Shown here: positions 40,173 to 49,609 of the stretch, piece by piece
How the letters are laid out: the number at the start of each line of letters is the position of its first letter
Position numbering within the stretch: position 1 is the first letter of the stretch
Notes under the pieces: model-generated
What the model was told of the DNA's origin: nothing
Databases searched by the model: none
What the model saw: only the letters and a program-made list of their open reading frames with translations
NCBI GenBank assembly: GCA_965203795.1
Contig: OZ241915.1
Span: 806,001 to 870,000 of the forward strand
Source of the DNA: CBDBBY01 sp965203795
GTDB lineage: Bacteria; Pseudomonadota; Alphaproteobacteria; Rhodobacterales; Rhodobacteraceae
Length of the DNA: 64,000 nucleotides
Direction of reading: 5' to 3'
Translations under genes and position numbers: made by a program

Positions 40173-40850
40173 ATGATCGAATCCGAAGCCGGGGTCACGA
40201 TCCTGGGCGCGGGAAGCGCCCGGCGCGAGGACATCGCGGACGCCCTTTCGCTTGCGCCTTGCCTGGTCGCGGCCGATGGCGGCGCCGCCGTCGCGCTGGA
40301 ATGCGGGTTTCCGCTGAGAGCGGTCGTCGGGGACATGGACTCACTTGACAGCCGCGTTGCGGGCCGAATTCCGGCCTCCGCGCGCTTTCCCGTCAGCGAG
40401 CAGGAAAGCACGGACTTCGACAAGTGCCTACGCGTCGTGGATGCCCCGTTCGTCGTTGCTCTTGGCGTGACTACGCCTCGGCTGGACCACGGCCTAGCAT
40501 CGTTGAACGCGATCGTCCGGCACCGTCGGCGGCCGGTCTTGATAATCACGGACGCGGACGTCTGCTTTCACGCGCCGCCTAGGGTTCGGCTTGCTCTCGG
40601 GAAAGGCGCGCGGGTCTCCCTGTTTCCGATGCGGAGCACAGCCGGGCGCTCGGAAGGCTTGGAATGGCCCATCGACGGCATCGAGTTTTCCCCGTCAGGC
40701 CGAACCGGCACGTCGAACCGGGCGTCCCAGGATGAAATCGCGCTGGAGTTTTCGGCGCCGGGCATGCTGGTCCTTCTGGAAAAGCGGAATTTGGCGAAAG
40801 CGGCTGCGTGCCTTTCAAGAGCGCCGCATTGGCCCGAATCACCGGGCTGA
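40173..40850 (+). CDS. Thiamine pyrophosphokinase-like protein
   Basis: 225 residues with the TPK pattern: A-D-G-G-A-A-V-A-L near residue 40, V-V-G-D-M-D-S-L-D-S, Q-E-S-T-D-F-D-K-C-L and L-G-V-T-T-P-R-L-D-H-G-L-A-S-L. In the family the final motif is usually G-x-x-G-G-R-x-D-H, so this one deviates slightly. The family transfers pyrophosphate from ATP to thiamine. An upstream in-frame TTG at 40131 is possible, but the ATG has a better ribosome region. Confidence 0.8.
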   Translation: MIESEAGVTILGAGSARREDIADALSLAPCLVAADGGAAVALECGFPLRAVVGDMDSLDSRVAGRIPASARFPVSEQESTDFDKCLRVVDAPFVVALGVTTPRLDHGLASLNAIVRHRRRPVLIITDADVCFHAPPRVRLALGKGARVSLFPMRSTAGRSEGLEWPIDGIEFSPSGRTGTSNRASQDEIALEFSAPGMLVLLEKRNLAKAAACLSRAPHWPESPG

Positions 40851-40926
40851 GCGTTCCGGAATCCTTTGCGGGTTCACCCGCTTTCCGGTTCCGCGGCCCG
40901 AGCGCCTCGCTCGAGTCTGCGTGCGT

Positions 40927-41805
40927 TCAGAGTCCTGGAACATGCGGCTGTGCCGCCGTGCGCTGCTGCTTGTTGGCTCCGAACGAGCCCAGAATTCCGG
41001 AATGCTCGAACACGCCCGACGCTTCGGAATGGCCGCTGCCGTAGAAGCCCCCTTGAATCCTGGAAGCTGAATCGCGGCGACCGAACGTGCCGCCCGAGCT
41101 GACCGGAAGGTTGTAGAACCAGACGTTACGCACTGAATGCGCTTGGTTCCGGGAAACGTTGGCGATGTTGCGGAATTCGGCATGCAGCGTCCCGGCATCG
41201 CCGGAAATTTCGTACTGCAGAACCGCGTCGCCGAGAAGCAAATCATCGTTCTGCGAAAGGACTCCGGTCATCATCCCGCTCCACGTTCCCCTGAGTGGCG
41301 GCCTTGATCCCGTCGCGTCGCCGTAGGACAGGCTGCTCCTGGACGTGGTCCCGCTGCTGGATTTCGCCCAGGAGCTTCCGAAGCCGCTGTTGTGCAGCAC
41401 CGAGCTGAAGCCGGCGGTATTGTCGGTCCAGTACTGCTCGATCGTAACTCCGTTGCGGGAGAGTATCGTCGCGCCGGTCAGGACGCTCACGGAGTTCAGA
41501 TCCAGCGTACGAACCTGGCCGTATGCGTAGTACGTGCATCTGGTTCCGGAACATTCCGGCGGATTGGTAATCAGTTCCGGGGACGCCGCATTGCTGGCAT
41601 GGAACGAGATTCTGGAAAGATTGAAGGAATCCGAACGTCGCAAAATGCCGCGGAACCGGGCTTCCTGCTGATGCACGGTTTCCGTCGGCGTCGTTCCGCC
41701 GACAAGGCGCTGCACGGCCGTCGATTCCGGCGGGGGTGAGTCGTGTTCGCAGGAAGCGAGAAGAAAAGCCGCCGCTGCGAGACACAGTTTGAAACGGAAC
41801 GCCAT
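40927..41805 (-). CDS. TbpB-like surface lipoprotein 1
   Basis: 292 residues. A lipoprotein signal peptide has lipobox L-L-A-S-C (Cys19), followed by a Pro-rich linker. The C-terminal beta-barrel has the transferrin-binding-protein-B-like pattern I-Q-G-G-F-Y-G-S-G-H-S-E-A-S-G-V-F and I-L-G-S-F-G-A. Such proteins are exported to the surface by Slam and bind host or environmental ligands. The ATG at 41805 has GGAGGA upstream. It is a close paralogue of the next gene downstream in coordinates. A run of extra residues after the barrel (K-Q-Q-R-T-A-A-Q) distinguishes it. Confidence 0.8.
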   Translation of the reverse strand: MAFRFKLCLAAAAFLLASCEHDSPPPESTAVQRLVGGTTPTETVHQQEARFRGILRRSDSFNLSRISFHASNAASPELITNPPECSGTRCTYYAYGQVRTLDLNSVSVLTGATILSRNGVTIEQYWTDNTAGFSSVLHNSGFGSSWAKSSSGTTSRSSLSYGDATGSRPPLRGTWSGMMTGVLSQNDDLLLGDAVLQYEISGDAGTLHAEFRNIANVSRNQAHSVRNVWFYNLPVSSGGTFGRRDSASRIQGGFYGSGHSEASGVFEHSGILGSFGANKQQRTAAQPHVPGL

Positions 41806-42344
41806 GACCCGTGTCCTCCATTCGCCGGTTTGCAATGTGGTACGCTCGAATACGCGGCACCACAAGCCGCGCGCTCGAATCCGAAGCCGCGGAAACGGGC
41901 GGCGACCAAGTCCGCGCCGCAGACCGGCCTCAAACGCGACTCCTCAACGCAAGCGCAGTCCAGCCTGATTCCGCTTTGGAATATAAGGGGCAAACGTTCA
42001 ACATTCGCGGTCTTGGCAAAGAGACGCCTCGGTTGGGTGCGCTCCGATTCCAAGGTCGTCAACGGTCGTGAGGCCATCGCCCGGGATTGCCCGTTTCGCC
42101 ATCGGCGCGAAGGACATCCGAAAGCAGCCGGTTGGTTCCGTTCCCGTGAGGTCAATGCCGCCGCTGCCATCTTGGTCTTGCGGGCTCGCATGGGCCGATA
42201 GCGGAGGCCGATAGCGGATTGGGCAGCGAAAGCGACCGATTGGAGCGTCGAGGCGCATTGCCAAGTCAATCTTTCGGACTCGCTGCGGCGTTCGCCGCGC
42301 TTTCCGCCGGAGCTGGTGCCGCGGCGCGCCGGTTTGGACCTGCG
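41806..42344. other. Non-coding stretch between the two lipoprotein genes
   Basis: No convincing gene is seen in these 539 bases. The part next to lipoprotein 1 (41811-41860) resembles the region upstream of lipoprotein 2 (43265-43315), sharing CCATTCGCCG and GGTACGCTCG or GATACGCTCG. The promoter region was therefore probably duplicated with the gene. Confidence 0.5.
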
Positions 42345-43268
42345 CTACCGCTTGAGGGCTCCAAATGCGCCGAAGATGTCCCGTTGCTCGAACACGCCCG
42401 CCGCTTCGGAATGGCTGCTTCCGTAGAAGCCGCCTTGAATCCTGGATGTGGCATCGCGGAAGCTGAAAGTGCCGCCCGCGCCGATCCGGATGTCGTTGAA
42501 CCTGATGTCCGTTACCGAATGCGCCCGATTCCTGGAAACGTTCGCGATGTTGCTGAATTCGGCATGAAGCTCCGGCGATCCGTCGCTGTCGGAATCCTCG
42601 TATTCAAGCGTCGCGTCGCCCAGCAGCAGCTCATCGCTCCGCTCAAGGACTCCCGACATCATCCCTCGCCACGCGCCTCTGACGGGCGGCCTTGAACCTG
42701 TCAGGTCCCCGAAGGCAACACTGCCCCTGGCCGTAATGCCGCCGACGTTTTCCCAAGAGCTTCCGAACCCGCTGTGATGAAGCGTCGAAGCGTAGCCGAC
42801 GTGATTGCGGCGTCTGACTTCCTCGATCGTAATTCCGTTTCGCGAAAGAACTGTCGTGCTGGGCACACCGGTCGGCAGCGGCGAATTAAGGTCATCCGAT
42901 TCGCGTTGGCCATTGATGTGGTACGTGCATACGGTTCCGGAGCAACTCGGGGGGCCGGTCACCAATTCCGGGCTTGCCGCTTCATCGGACTGGATCGCGA
43001 TTCTGGACAGGTAGTAGGAATCTGAGCGACCCAAAATATCGCGGCCACGCGCCGCCTGCTGGTTCACGGTCTCCGTCGGCGCGGTTCCGCCTACGAGGCG
43101 CTGCAAGTCCGTTAACTCCGGGGGCGGCTCCGGTGCTGGCGTTGTCGGCGTTGTTGGGCTGCCGCCGAGGTTCGGATCGGCCCCAGCTTGCGGTGCGGAG
43201 CCGCCTCCGCAGGAAGCCAAAAGCGAAATCGCCGCCGCGCAGCAGCACAGTTTGAAATGGAATGGCAT
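42345..43268 (-). CDS. TbpB-like surface lipoprotein 2
   Basis: 307 residues. Lipobox S-L-L-A-S-C (Cys20) is followed by a long Pro/Thr-rich linker (about residues 25-60), longer than in lipoprotein 1, suitable for reaching away from the membrane. The TbpB-like C-terminal barrel has I-Q-G-G-F-Y-G-S-S-H-S-E-A-A-G-V-F and ends I-F-G-A-F-G-A-L-K-R. Shared blocks with lipoprotein 1, such as L-Q-R-L-V-G-G-T and S-G-F-G-S-S-W, show tandem duplication. A ligand cannot be named. Confidence 0.82.
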   Translation of the reverse strand: MPFHFKLCCCAAAISLLASCGGGSAPQAGADPNLGGSPTTPTTPAPEPPPELTDLQRLVGGTAPTETVNQQAARGRDILGRSDSYYLSRIAIQSDEAASPELVTGPPSCSGTVCTYHINGQRESDDLNSPLPTGVPSTTVLSRNGITIEEVRRRNHVGYASTLHHSGFGSSWENVGGITARGSVAFGDLTGSRPPVRGAWRGMMSGVLERSDELLLGDATLEYEDSDSDGSPELHAEFSNIANVSRNRAHSVTDIRFNDIRIGAGGTFSFRDATSRIQGGFYGSSHSEAAGVFEQRDIFGAFGALKR

Positions 43269-43407
43269 GGTCGGGGATCTCCATTCGCCGACTTGGAACG
43301 CGATACGCTCGGTCATTTGGCGCCATGTGCGGGGCACTTGAGCCCGAAGCCGTAATCATGCCGGGCGAGAACCGGGCGGCGCACCGCCCTACCTCGGATC
43401 CGGCTTT

Positions 43408-44592
43408 TCAAATCAAGGAACGTCCCGCCAAGTTGCGCATCAAGTGCGAAGCGGCGAACGCCCATCGTTCGCAATCCCGGCAGAGCGCCACCTCGTTGGA
43501 CAGCGTCCCGATTTCCGGGGCCTCAATGGTCACGACGTCGCCGACATGGTGGGTGAAGCCGCCGCCCGCCTCTCCGCGGTCCGCGATTGGCGCGAATGGC
43601 GTCCCGCAGAGCAGGACCAGCCCGTCCGGATAGGCGCGGTTTTCGTCCGCCGCGTGGCGGACCAGCACTTCAGGATCCCTGCTGATCAGCGACATGTCGC
43701 TTTCATCCTCGAGGCTGAAGCCGTCCCTTCCTTCGATCCGCATGGCGATGGCGAGCCGCCGAGCTGCTTCAATATTGAAGCCGCCATCGAAAAGCCGCAC
43801 GAACGGCCCGATCGCGCAAGAAGCATTGTTGTCCTTGGAGTAGCCAAGCAATAGCGCTGATCGGCCTTCGAAATCGCGCAGGTTGACGTCGTTGCCGAGA
43901 GCGGCGCCGACGATCCGTCCTTCGGAATTCGCCACCAGGACCAGTTCAGGCTCGGGGTTGTTCCAGTTCGAATCAGGGCGCACGCCCACCCGCGCGCCGG
44001 GTCCAACGGCCGACATGGGCGAGGCTTTCGAAAATATCTCCGGATAGGGTCCGATTCCGACTTCGAGGTACTGCGACCACAGCCCCTCATCAATGAGGGC
44101 CTTCTTGGCCTCCTCGGCTTCCTTCGTGCCGGGAACGATGCTGTCCAAGCTGGCGCCGATCCGGCGCCCGAGCCGGGCACGGGCTTCCTCGGCAGCCGTC
44201 GGGTCGCCGGAGGCGCGCTCTTCAATGACGCGTTCCAGCATCGACCGAGCGAACGTCACGCCGCAGGCCTTGATCGTCTGCAAATCGATCGGCGCAAGGA
44301 ATCGCGCCGGACCGCGCCCGCTGCCGCCCTCGACGGAATTCTCGAACACATCCTGCATGCTGCCGACGAGCTCGCCGTCCAGCCCGTTCAGGAAGGCGGC
44401 CGGATCTTCGGCCTCGCAGACGTCCCGCGCGGTCGGCGCGGCGCGGCAGGTCACATCGTAAACCTTTCCGCGCCTGACCGCGGCGACGCAGGGTCCGACG
44501 CCTTTCCGTTCAATTCGCGCCAGCAAGGCTCCGCCCTCCGGCGCGGATATGCTCAATCCGCCTTGAAGCTGGCCCACCGGTTCCCTCGCCAA
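43408..44592 (-). CDS. Fumarylacetoacetate-hydrolase-family protein
   Basis: 394 residues, the longer FAH-family type. The C-terminal FAH core contains G-V-T-F-A-R-S, Y-P-E-I-F-S-K-A, P-E-P-E-L-V-L-V (metal-binding acidic residues), G-N-D-V-N-L-R-D-F-E-G-R-S and L-L-C-G-T-P-F-A. It probably hydrolyses or dehydrates a 2-keto acid, as relatives do in acid-sugar degradation. The start is a TTG without a strong ribosome site, so the first few residues are uncertain. Confidence 0.82.
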   Translation of the reverse strand: MAREPVGQLQGGLSISAPEGGALLARIERKGVGPCVAAVRRGKVYDVTCRAAPTARDVCEAEDPAAFLNGLDGELVGSMQDVFENSVEGGSGRGPARFLAPIDLQTIKACGVTFARSMLERVIEERASGDPTAAEEARARLGRRIGASLDSIVPGTKEAEEAKKALIDEGLWSQYLEVGIGPYPEIFSKASPMSAVGPGARVGVRPDSNWNNPEPELVLVANSEGRIVGAALGNDVNLRDFEGRSALLLGYSKDNNASCAIGPFVRLFDGGFNIEAARRLAIAMRIEGRDGFSLEDESDMSLISRDPEVLVRHAADENRAYPDGLVLLCGTPFAPIADRGEAGGGFTHHVGDVVTIEAPEIGTLSNEVALCRDCERWAFAASHLMRNLAGRSLI

Positions 44593-44715
44593 GTATACGT
44601 CCCGGAACGCGAATGCCCGATTGCAGCGCGACCGGACGTTGGGTGAACGCTAGTGCAGGAGCGTGCGAGCCGCAAACAACGAATGTGGACCTGTAAGCTC
44701 GGCACGGTCGCGGCT

Positions 44716-46089
44716 TCAGCAATAGGGAACGTTCATCGCGAGGCCGCCGAGGGAGGTTTCCTTGTACTTGTCCCGCATGTCCTCTCCGGTCTGGCGCATG
44801 GTCTCGATGCAGGCGTCCAGCGGCACCCGGTGGCTGCCATCCCCGTGCAGGCTGAGCGAGGCGGCGGTCACTGCCTTGACGGCGCCAAGCCCGTTCCGCT
44901 CGATGCAAGGCACCTGAACCAGGCCTGCGACCGGATCGCAGGTCATGCCAAGATGGTGCTCAAGCGCGATTTCCGCCGCGTTCTCCACCTGTTCGGGCGA
45001 GCCGCCAAGCACAGCGCACAAGCCTGCCGCGGCCATGGCGGCGGCCGATCCGACTTCGGCCTGGCATCCGCATTCCGCTCCCGAAATCGAGGCGTTCCGC
45101 TTGATGATCCCTGCGATGGCGGCGGCCGTAAGAAGGTATTCGGCAACCCTTTCCCGGCTGGCTCCGGGCACATGGCCGAGAAAGTACTTCAGCACCGCGG
45201 GCACGACGCCTGCGGCTCCGTTGGTAGGCGCGGTCACGATCTGGCCGCCGGCGGCATTCTCCTCGTTGACGGCCATCGCGTAGACGGAAATCCAGTCGTT
45301 CACGGAATGGGGCGGGGCGGAGTTGCTGCCTTTCCCCGCGACGAGCCTGGCGTGGATCCCCTGTGCGCGCCGTTTCGTGCCCAGCCCTCCGGGGAGCGTG
45401 CCGCCGGTTTCGAGGCCGCGATTGATACAAGCCTCCATGGCGGACCAGATATTCCCTATTCCCTCGTCGATGCATACATCGGTACGGACCGCACGCTCGT
45501 TCGCCCGGGTCATCTCGGCGATGCTCAGCCCGCTGCGCGCGGCCGCCGCCAGAAGTTCGCTCGCATTGCGGAAAGGAAAGGGCACGTCGGGCCCGGCTTT
45601 CGTCGCCGGGGCGGCGGCAAGCCCGGCGGCGGTAAGGACGAATCCGCCGCCGACAGAGTAGTAGGTTTCGTGGTCGATCAGGCCGCCCTGCGCATCCAGA
45701 GCCTTGAACACCATGCCGTTGGAATGCCCGGGAAGCCGGCGCTCGAAATCGAAGACCAAATCCTCGTCCGGATCGAACCGGAGTCGGGGCAAGCCGGGAG
45801 GCATGACCGCTTTTGACGACCTCAGTTCCGTTAGCGTCGCCTCCGCATCGGCGGCATCGAATGTCTCCGGCTTGAATCCGGCGAAGCCGAGGGCCACCGC
45901 CCTGTCGGTGCCGTGGCCGCGGCCGGTAAACGCGAGAGACCCGTGCAAGGACGCTCGCAGCCCTGCGACGGGGCGACGCTGTTGCCGGAGCCGGTCCAGA
46001 AACCGTGCAGCTGCCACCATCGGGCCGAAAGTGTGGGAGCTTGACGGCCCAATGCCGATCTTGAATATGTCGAAAACGCTCAGGAACAT
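44716..46089 (-). CDS. sdaA: L-serine dehydratase (iron-sulfur type)
   Basis: 457 residues with fused beta and alpha domains. The protein begins M-F-L-S-V-F-D-I-F-K-I-G-I-G-P-S-S-S-H-T. Cysteines for the 4Fe-4S cluster lie in A-E-C-G-C-Q and in M-T-C-D-P-V-A-G-L-V-Q-V-P-C. It deaminates serine to pyruvate and ammonia. The ATG at 46089 gives the standard N-terminus. It is divergent from rpiA with a 150-nt gap. Confidence 0.95.
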   Translation of the reverse strand: MFLSVFDIFKIGIGPSSSHTFGPMVAAARFLDRLRQQRRPVAGLRASLHGSLAFTGRGHGTDRAVALGFAGFKPETFDAADAEATLTELRSSKAVMPPGLPRLRFDPDEDLVFDFERRLPGHSNGMVFKALDAQGGLIDHETYYSVGGGFVLTAAGLAAAPATKAGPDVPFPFRNASELLAAAARSGLSIAEMTRANERAVRTDVCIDEGIGNIWSAMEACINRGLETGGTLPGGLGTKRRAQGIHARLVAGKGSNSAPPHSVNDWISVYAMAVNEENAAGGQIVTAPTNGAAGVVPAVLKYFLGHVPGASRERVAEYLLTAAAIAGIIKRNASISGAECGCQAEVGSAAAMAAAGLCAVLGGSPEQVENAAEIALEHHLGMTCDPVAGLVQVPCIERNGLGAVKAVTAASLSLHGDGSHRVPLDACIETMRQTGEDMRDKYKETSLGGLAMNVPYC

Positions 46090-46239
46090 TCCGGCCCGGA
46101 TTGATCTTTCGTCCCGTATTGGCCTGCCGTATGTCGGCAAGCGCGGCCAAATGCGACATGTGGGCAGCGAATTCGCCGCTGCTGCGCCTCCGGCGCGTCG
46201 AGGCGCCGAAGGTTCGAACGCTTAAGGAAGGACGGGGCC

Positions 46240-46980
46240 TTGGACCATCCGCGCGACCCCGGGATTCCCGGCGACCCCTTGGAGAGGGCGAAGTGCGCAG
46301 CTGCTGCGCGCGCGCTGCTTGAGGTCGACAGCGGCATGAGGCTAGGGCTCGGAACGGGATCGACCGCGAACTGGTTCGTGAAACTGCTCGGGCGAAAGAT
46401 CCGGCAGGATGGATTGAAGCTGTTAGCGGTTCCGACTTCGAAACGGATCGAAACCTTGGCGCTGAGCGAAGGCATTCCTCTTATTGCCTCGGACGAATTT
46501 GCAGGTTCGCTGGACTTGGTCGTCGACGGAGCGGACGAGTTCGACGCCGACTGCAACCTGGTGAAAGGCGCAGGCGGCGCTCTTCTCCGCGAAAAGATCG
46601 TTGCCGCCGCGGCGAAGCGGATGATCGTCATTGCCGACGACTCCAAGGGGCCGCGGCGCCTTGGAGGATTTCCGGTTCCCGTCGAAATTGCCGGTTTCGG
46701 ATGGCGCGCGACCTCCGAGCGCATCTCGAACGCACTTGCCGAGCTGGGCCATGGCGGCTGCGTCGGCAGGCTGCGGATGTCCGGCAGCTCGCCCTACGCA
46801 ACCGACCAAGGCAATCCCGTGCTGGACTTCGACGTCGGGCCGATCAGCGATCCCTCCGAAGTGTCGGCCGCGCTTGACGGCGTTCCCGGCGTGATGGAGC
46901 ACGGGCTCTTTTGCGGCCTGTGCGATCTCGTGCTGGTTGGTCGGGCCGACGGAAGCGCGACGGCCGTCGGGCAGGCCTGA
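46240..46980 (+). CDS. rpiA: Ribose-5-phosphate isomerase A
   Basis: 246 residues with the RpiA motifs G-L-G-T-G-S-T-A (phosphate loop), V-D-G-A-D-E-F-D, K-G-A-G-G-A-L-L-R-E-K and an I-A-D-D-S-K segment. It interconverts ribose-5-phosphate and ribulose-5-phosphate. The start is TTG behind AAGGAAGGA. The N-terminal Pro-rich dozen residues are less conserved. Confidence 0.93.
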   Translation: MDHPRDPGIPGDPLERAKCAAAARALLEVDSGMRLGLGTGSTANWFVKLLGRKIRQDGLKLLAVPTSKRIETLALSEGIPLIASDEFAGSLDLVVDGADEFDADCNLVKGAGGALLREKIVAAAAKRMIVIADDSKGPRRLGGFPVPVEIAGFGWRATSERISNALAELGHGGCVGRLRMSGSSPYATDQGNPVLDFDVGPISDPSEVSAALDGVPGVMEHGLFCGLCDLVLVGRADGSATAVGQA

Positions 46981-47100
46981 CCCGGGTGAAGGCGGGCTGC
47001 GCGCCTTGACGACGCACCGCGCCGAATGCATAAACGCGGCCTCATTGGCCTTGCGGAGATGCCGATGCAGACGGCGCGTTCCGCAAGTCGCGAGGAGCCA

Positions 47101-48456
47101 ATGGTTTTCGACTACGACCTATTCGTAATCGGCGGCGGATCAGGCGGCGTTCGCGCCGCGAGGCTTGCGGCGGAGGCCGGGGCGAAGGTGGCGCTCGCCG
47201 AAGAGTACAGGCTTGGCGGCACCTGCGTCATTCGGGGATGCATCCCCAAGAAGCTCATGGTCTACGCGTCGGACTTTCCCGACGCGTTCAACGGCGCCGC
47301 AGGGTACGGCTGGACCGTGGGCCCTGCGGAATTCGACTGGCGCAGCTTCATGGTCGCCAAGAACGCCGAGATCGCGCGTCTTGAAGGCATTTACCGCCGC
47401 AATCTCGTGAACGCCGGCGTGGAGGTGCTGGACGCCCGCGCAGGATTGGCCAATGCGCACACGGTCGAACTCGCGCCGGGGTCGAGCGCGACGGCGCGGC
47501 ACATCCTTGTCGCTGTCGGCGGAAGCCCGTTCGTGCCCGATTTTCCGGGCTCCGAGCTTGCGACGACGTCCAACGGGGTCTTCGAATTCGAGCGCCAGCC
47601 GGAACGCGTGCTCATCGTCGGCGGCGGATACATCGCCTGCGAGTTCGCAGGCATTCTGAACGGGCTGGGATCGAAGGTCCTGCAATTCTACCGGGGCGAT
47701 CAGATTCTGCGCGGCTTCGATCAGGACATCAGAGCCCATGTCGCGGACGCCATGGAGAAGCGCGGCGTCGACCTGCGCCTGAAGGCGCAGGTCCGGTCGA
47801 TTTCGAAGTCGGGCGGGCGACTGGAAGTTGCGGCAACCGACGGCGAAACCTTCGTTGTGGACGAAGTGGTCTATGCGACAGGGAGGCGGCCGAACACGTC
47901 CGGGATGGGCCTCGGGAATGCGGGGGTCAAGCTTGGCCGCAAGGGCCAGATCGAGGTGGACCAATACTCCCAGTCTTCGGTTCCGTCCGTGTACGCGGTG
48001 GGCGACGTCACCGACCGCGTCAATCTGACGCCGGTAGCGATCAGGGAGGGGGCGGCATTCGTCGACACCGTGTTCAACGCCGAACCAACGCCGGTCGACC
48101 ACGCGCTGGTTCCCACGGCGGTGTTCACCCGCCCGGAGGTCGGCACGGTCGGAATGACGGAGCAGCAGGCCGCTGAAACCGGGCCAATCGACGTTTATTT
48201 GACGCGCTTCCGGCCGCTTTCCGGCGCCCTCTCAGGAAAGCCGGAGCAGGTCATGATGAAGCTCGTGGTCCGGAAATCCGACCAAAAGGTTCTGGGCGCG
48301 CACATTGCCGGGGACGGCGCGGCGGAAATGGTCCAGCTCGCCGCGATTCCGGTAAGGATGGGGGCGACGAAGGCGGACTTCGACCGGACGGTCGCGGTGC
48401 ATCCGACATCGGCCGAGGAGTTGGTGACATTCAAGGCGCCGGCGAGATCGACTTGA
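47101..48456 (+). CDS. gor: Glutathione-disulfide reductase
   Basis: 451 residues of the FAD-dependent disulfide reductase family: FAD-binding G-G-G-S-G-G-V-R-A-A, the redox-active pair Cys42/Cys47 in G-G-T-C-V-I-R-G-C-I-P-K-K and the NADP domain I-V-G-G-G-Y-I-A-C-E-F. The C-terminal catalytic segment is A-V-H-P-T-S-A-E-E. It keeps glutathione reduced. The ATG at 47101 has GAGGAG upstream; an earlier in-frame ATG at 47026 lacks family similarity. Confidence 0.95.
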   Translation: MVFDYDLFVIGGGSGGVRAARLAAEAGAKVALAEEYRLGGTCVIRGCIPKKLMVYASDFPDAFNGAAGYGWTVGPAEFDWRSFMVAKNAEIARLEGIYRRNLVNAGVEVLDARAGLANAHTVELAPGSSATARHILVAVGGSPFVPDFPGSELATTSNGVFEFERQPERVLIVGGGYIACEFAGILNGLGSKVLQFYRGDQILRGFDQDIRAHVADAMEKRGVDLRLKAQVRSISKSGGRLEVAATDGETFVVDEVVYATGRRPNTSGMGLGNAGVKLGRKGQIEVDQYSQSSVPSVYAVGDVTDRVNLTPVAIREGAAFVDTVFNAEPTPVDHALVPTAVFTRPEVGTVGMTEQQAAETGPIDVYLTRFRPLSGALSGKPEQVMMKLVVRKSDQKVLGAHIAGDGAAEMVQLAAIPVRMGATKADFDRTVAVHPTSAEELVTFKAPARST

Positions 48457-48526
48457 AACTTCGCGGCGTTGCGCCCAATTGGGGAATGCGGCTCGCTGAG
48501 CCGGAACACAGAAGCAAGGGGTTCAC

Positions 48527-49609
48527 ATGACGGGGAACAACCGGGGCGGTCCGTGGGGCGGCAACGACTACGGCGGCGGCGATGGCCCGCAGATTCCCGA
48601 GATCGACAAGCTGATGGAGCGCGGCCGCAAGCAGCTGGGAAGCGTCTTCGGCGGTGGCGGCGGACGGCGTCGTCCTGGCGGGGGGCGGCAGAAAATGCCG
48701 CGAGGGATCATCGGGCTTGTTGTCCTGGTGATCCTGGGCGGATGGGCGTTCCAGTCCTTCTACACGGTGAGGCCGGAAGAGCGCTCCGTCGAGCTGATGC
48801 TCGGCGAGTATTCAGAGACCGGGCAGCCCGGATTGAATTTCGCGCCGTGGCCGATCGTCACCAAGGAGATCCTGTCCGTCACGCGGGAGCGCACCGAGGA
48901 TATCGGCGTCGGCCGGGGCGCCCGCGTCGACGAAGGGCTCATGCTGACCGGCGACGAGAACATCATCGACGTGGACTTCCAGGTCGTCTGGAACATCAGC
49001 GACCCGGGGAAGTTCCTCTTCAATCTGGCGGACCCGAACGAGACGATCCGGGCGGTCTCGGAGTCGGCCATGCGGGAAATCATGGCGCAGAGCGACCTCG
49101 CTCCGATCCTCAACAGGGATCGCGGAATTGTCGCGGCGGACCTGCTGACCCTTATCCAAGCGACGCTGGACGGGTACGATTCCGGAATGAACGTGGTCAG
49201 GGTGAACTTCGACAAGGCGGATCCGCCGAGGGAGGTCATCGACAGCTTCCGTGAAGTCCAAGCGGCGGAGCAGGCGCGCGACCGGCTCGAAAAAGAGGCC
49301 GACGCCTACGCGAACAGGGTGCTCGCGAGCGCCCGGGGCGAGGCCGCGCAGCTGCTGGAGGAGGCCGAAGGCTACCGGGCTCAGGTCGTGAACCAGGCCG
49401 ACGGCGAAGCGCAGCGGTTCCTCGCGGTTCTCGAGGAATACTCGAAGGCCAAGGACGTCACGCGCCGCCGCCTGTACATCGAAACGATGGAGCGCGTTCT
49501 CGGCTCCGTCGACAAAGTCATCCTTGATCAGGAGGCAGAGGGCGGCGGCACCGGCGTCGTTCCGTACCTTCCGCTCAACGAATTGCGCAGGGGAGCTCCG
49601 AGCCAATGA
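48527..49609 (+). CDS. hflK: FtsH protease modulator HflK
   Basis: 360 residues: a Gly/Arg-rich cytoplasmic N-terminus (N-N-R-G-G-P-W-G-G-N), one membrane helix near residue 65, then the SPFH/band-7 domain with E-R-S-V-E-L-M-L-G-E-Y and a long coiled-coil-like region rich in Glu/Ala. With HflC it forms the membrane cage around FtsH. Its stop overlaps the hflC start (ATGA). Confidence 0.95.
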   Translation: MTGNNRGGPWGGNDYGGGDGPQIPEIDKLMERGRKQLGSVFGGGGGRRRPGGGRQKMPRGIIGLVVLVILGGWAFQSFYTVRPEERSVELMLGEYSETGQPGLNFAPWPIVTKEILSVTRERTEDIGVGRGARVDEGLMLTGDENIIDVDFQVVWNISDPGKFLFNLADPNETIRAVSESAMREIMAQSDLAPILNRDRGIVAADLLTLIQATLDGYDSGMNVVRVNFDKADPPREVIDSFREVQAAEQARDRLEKEADAYANRVLASARGEAAQLLEEAEGYRAQVVNQADGEAQRFLAVLEEYSKAKDVTRRRLYIETMERVLGSVDKVILDQEAEGGGTGVVPYLPLNELRRGAPSQ

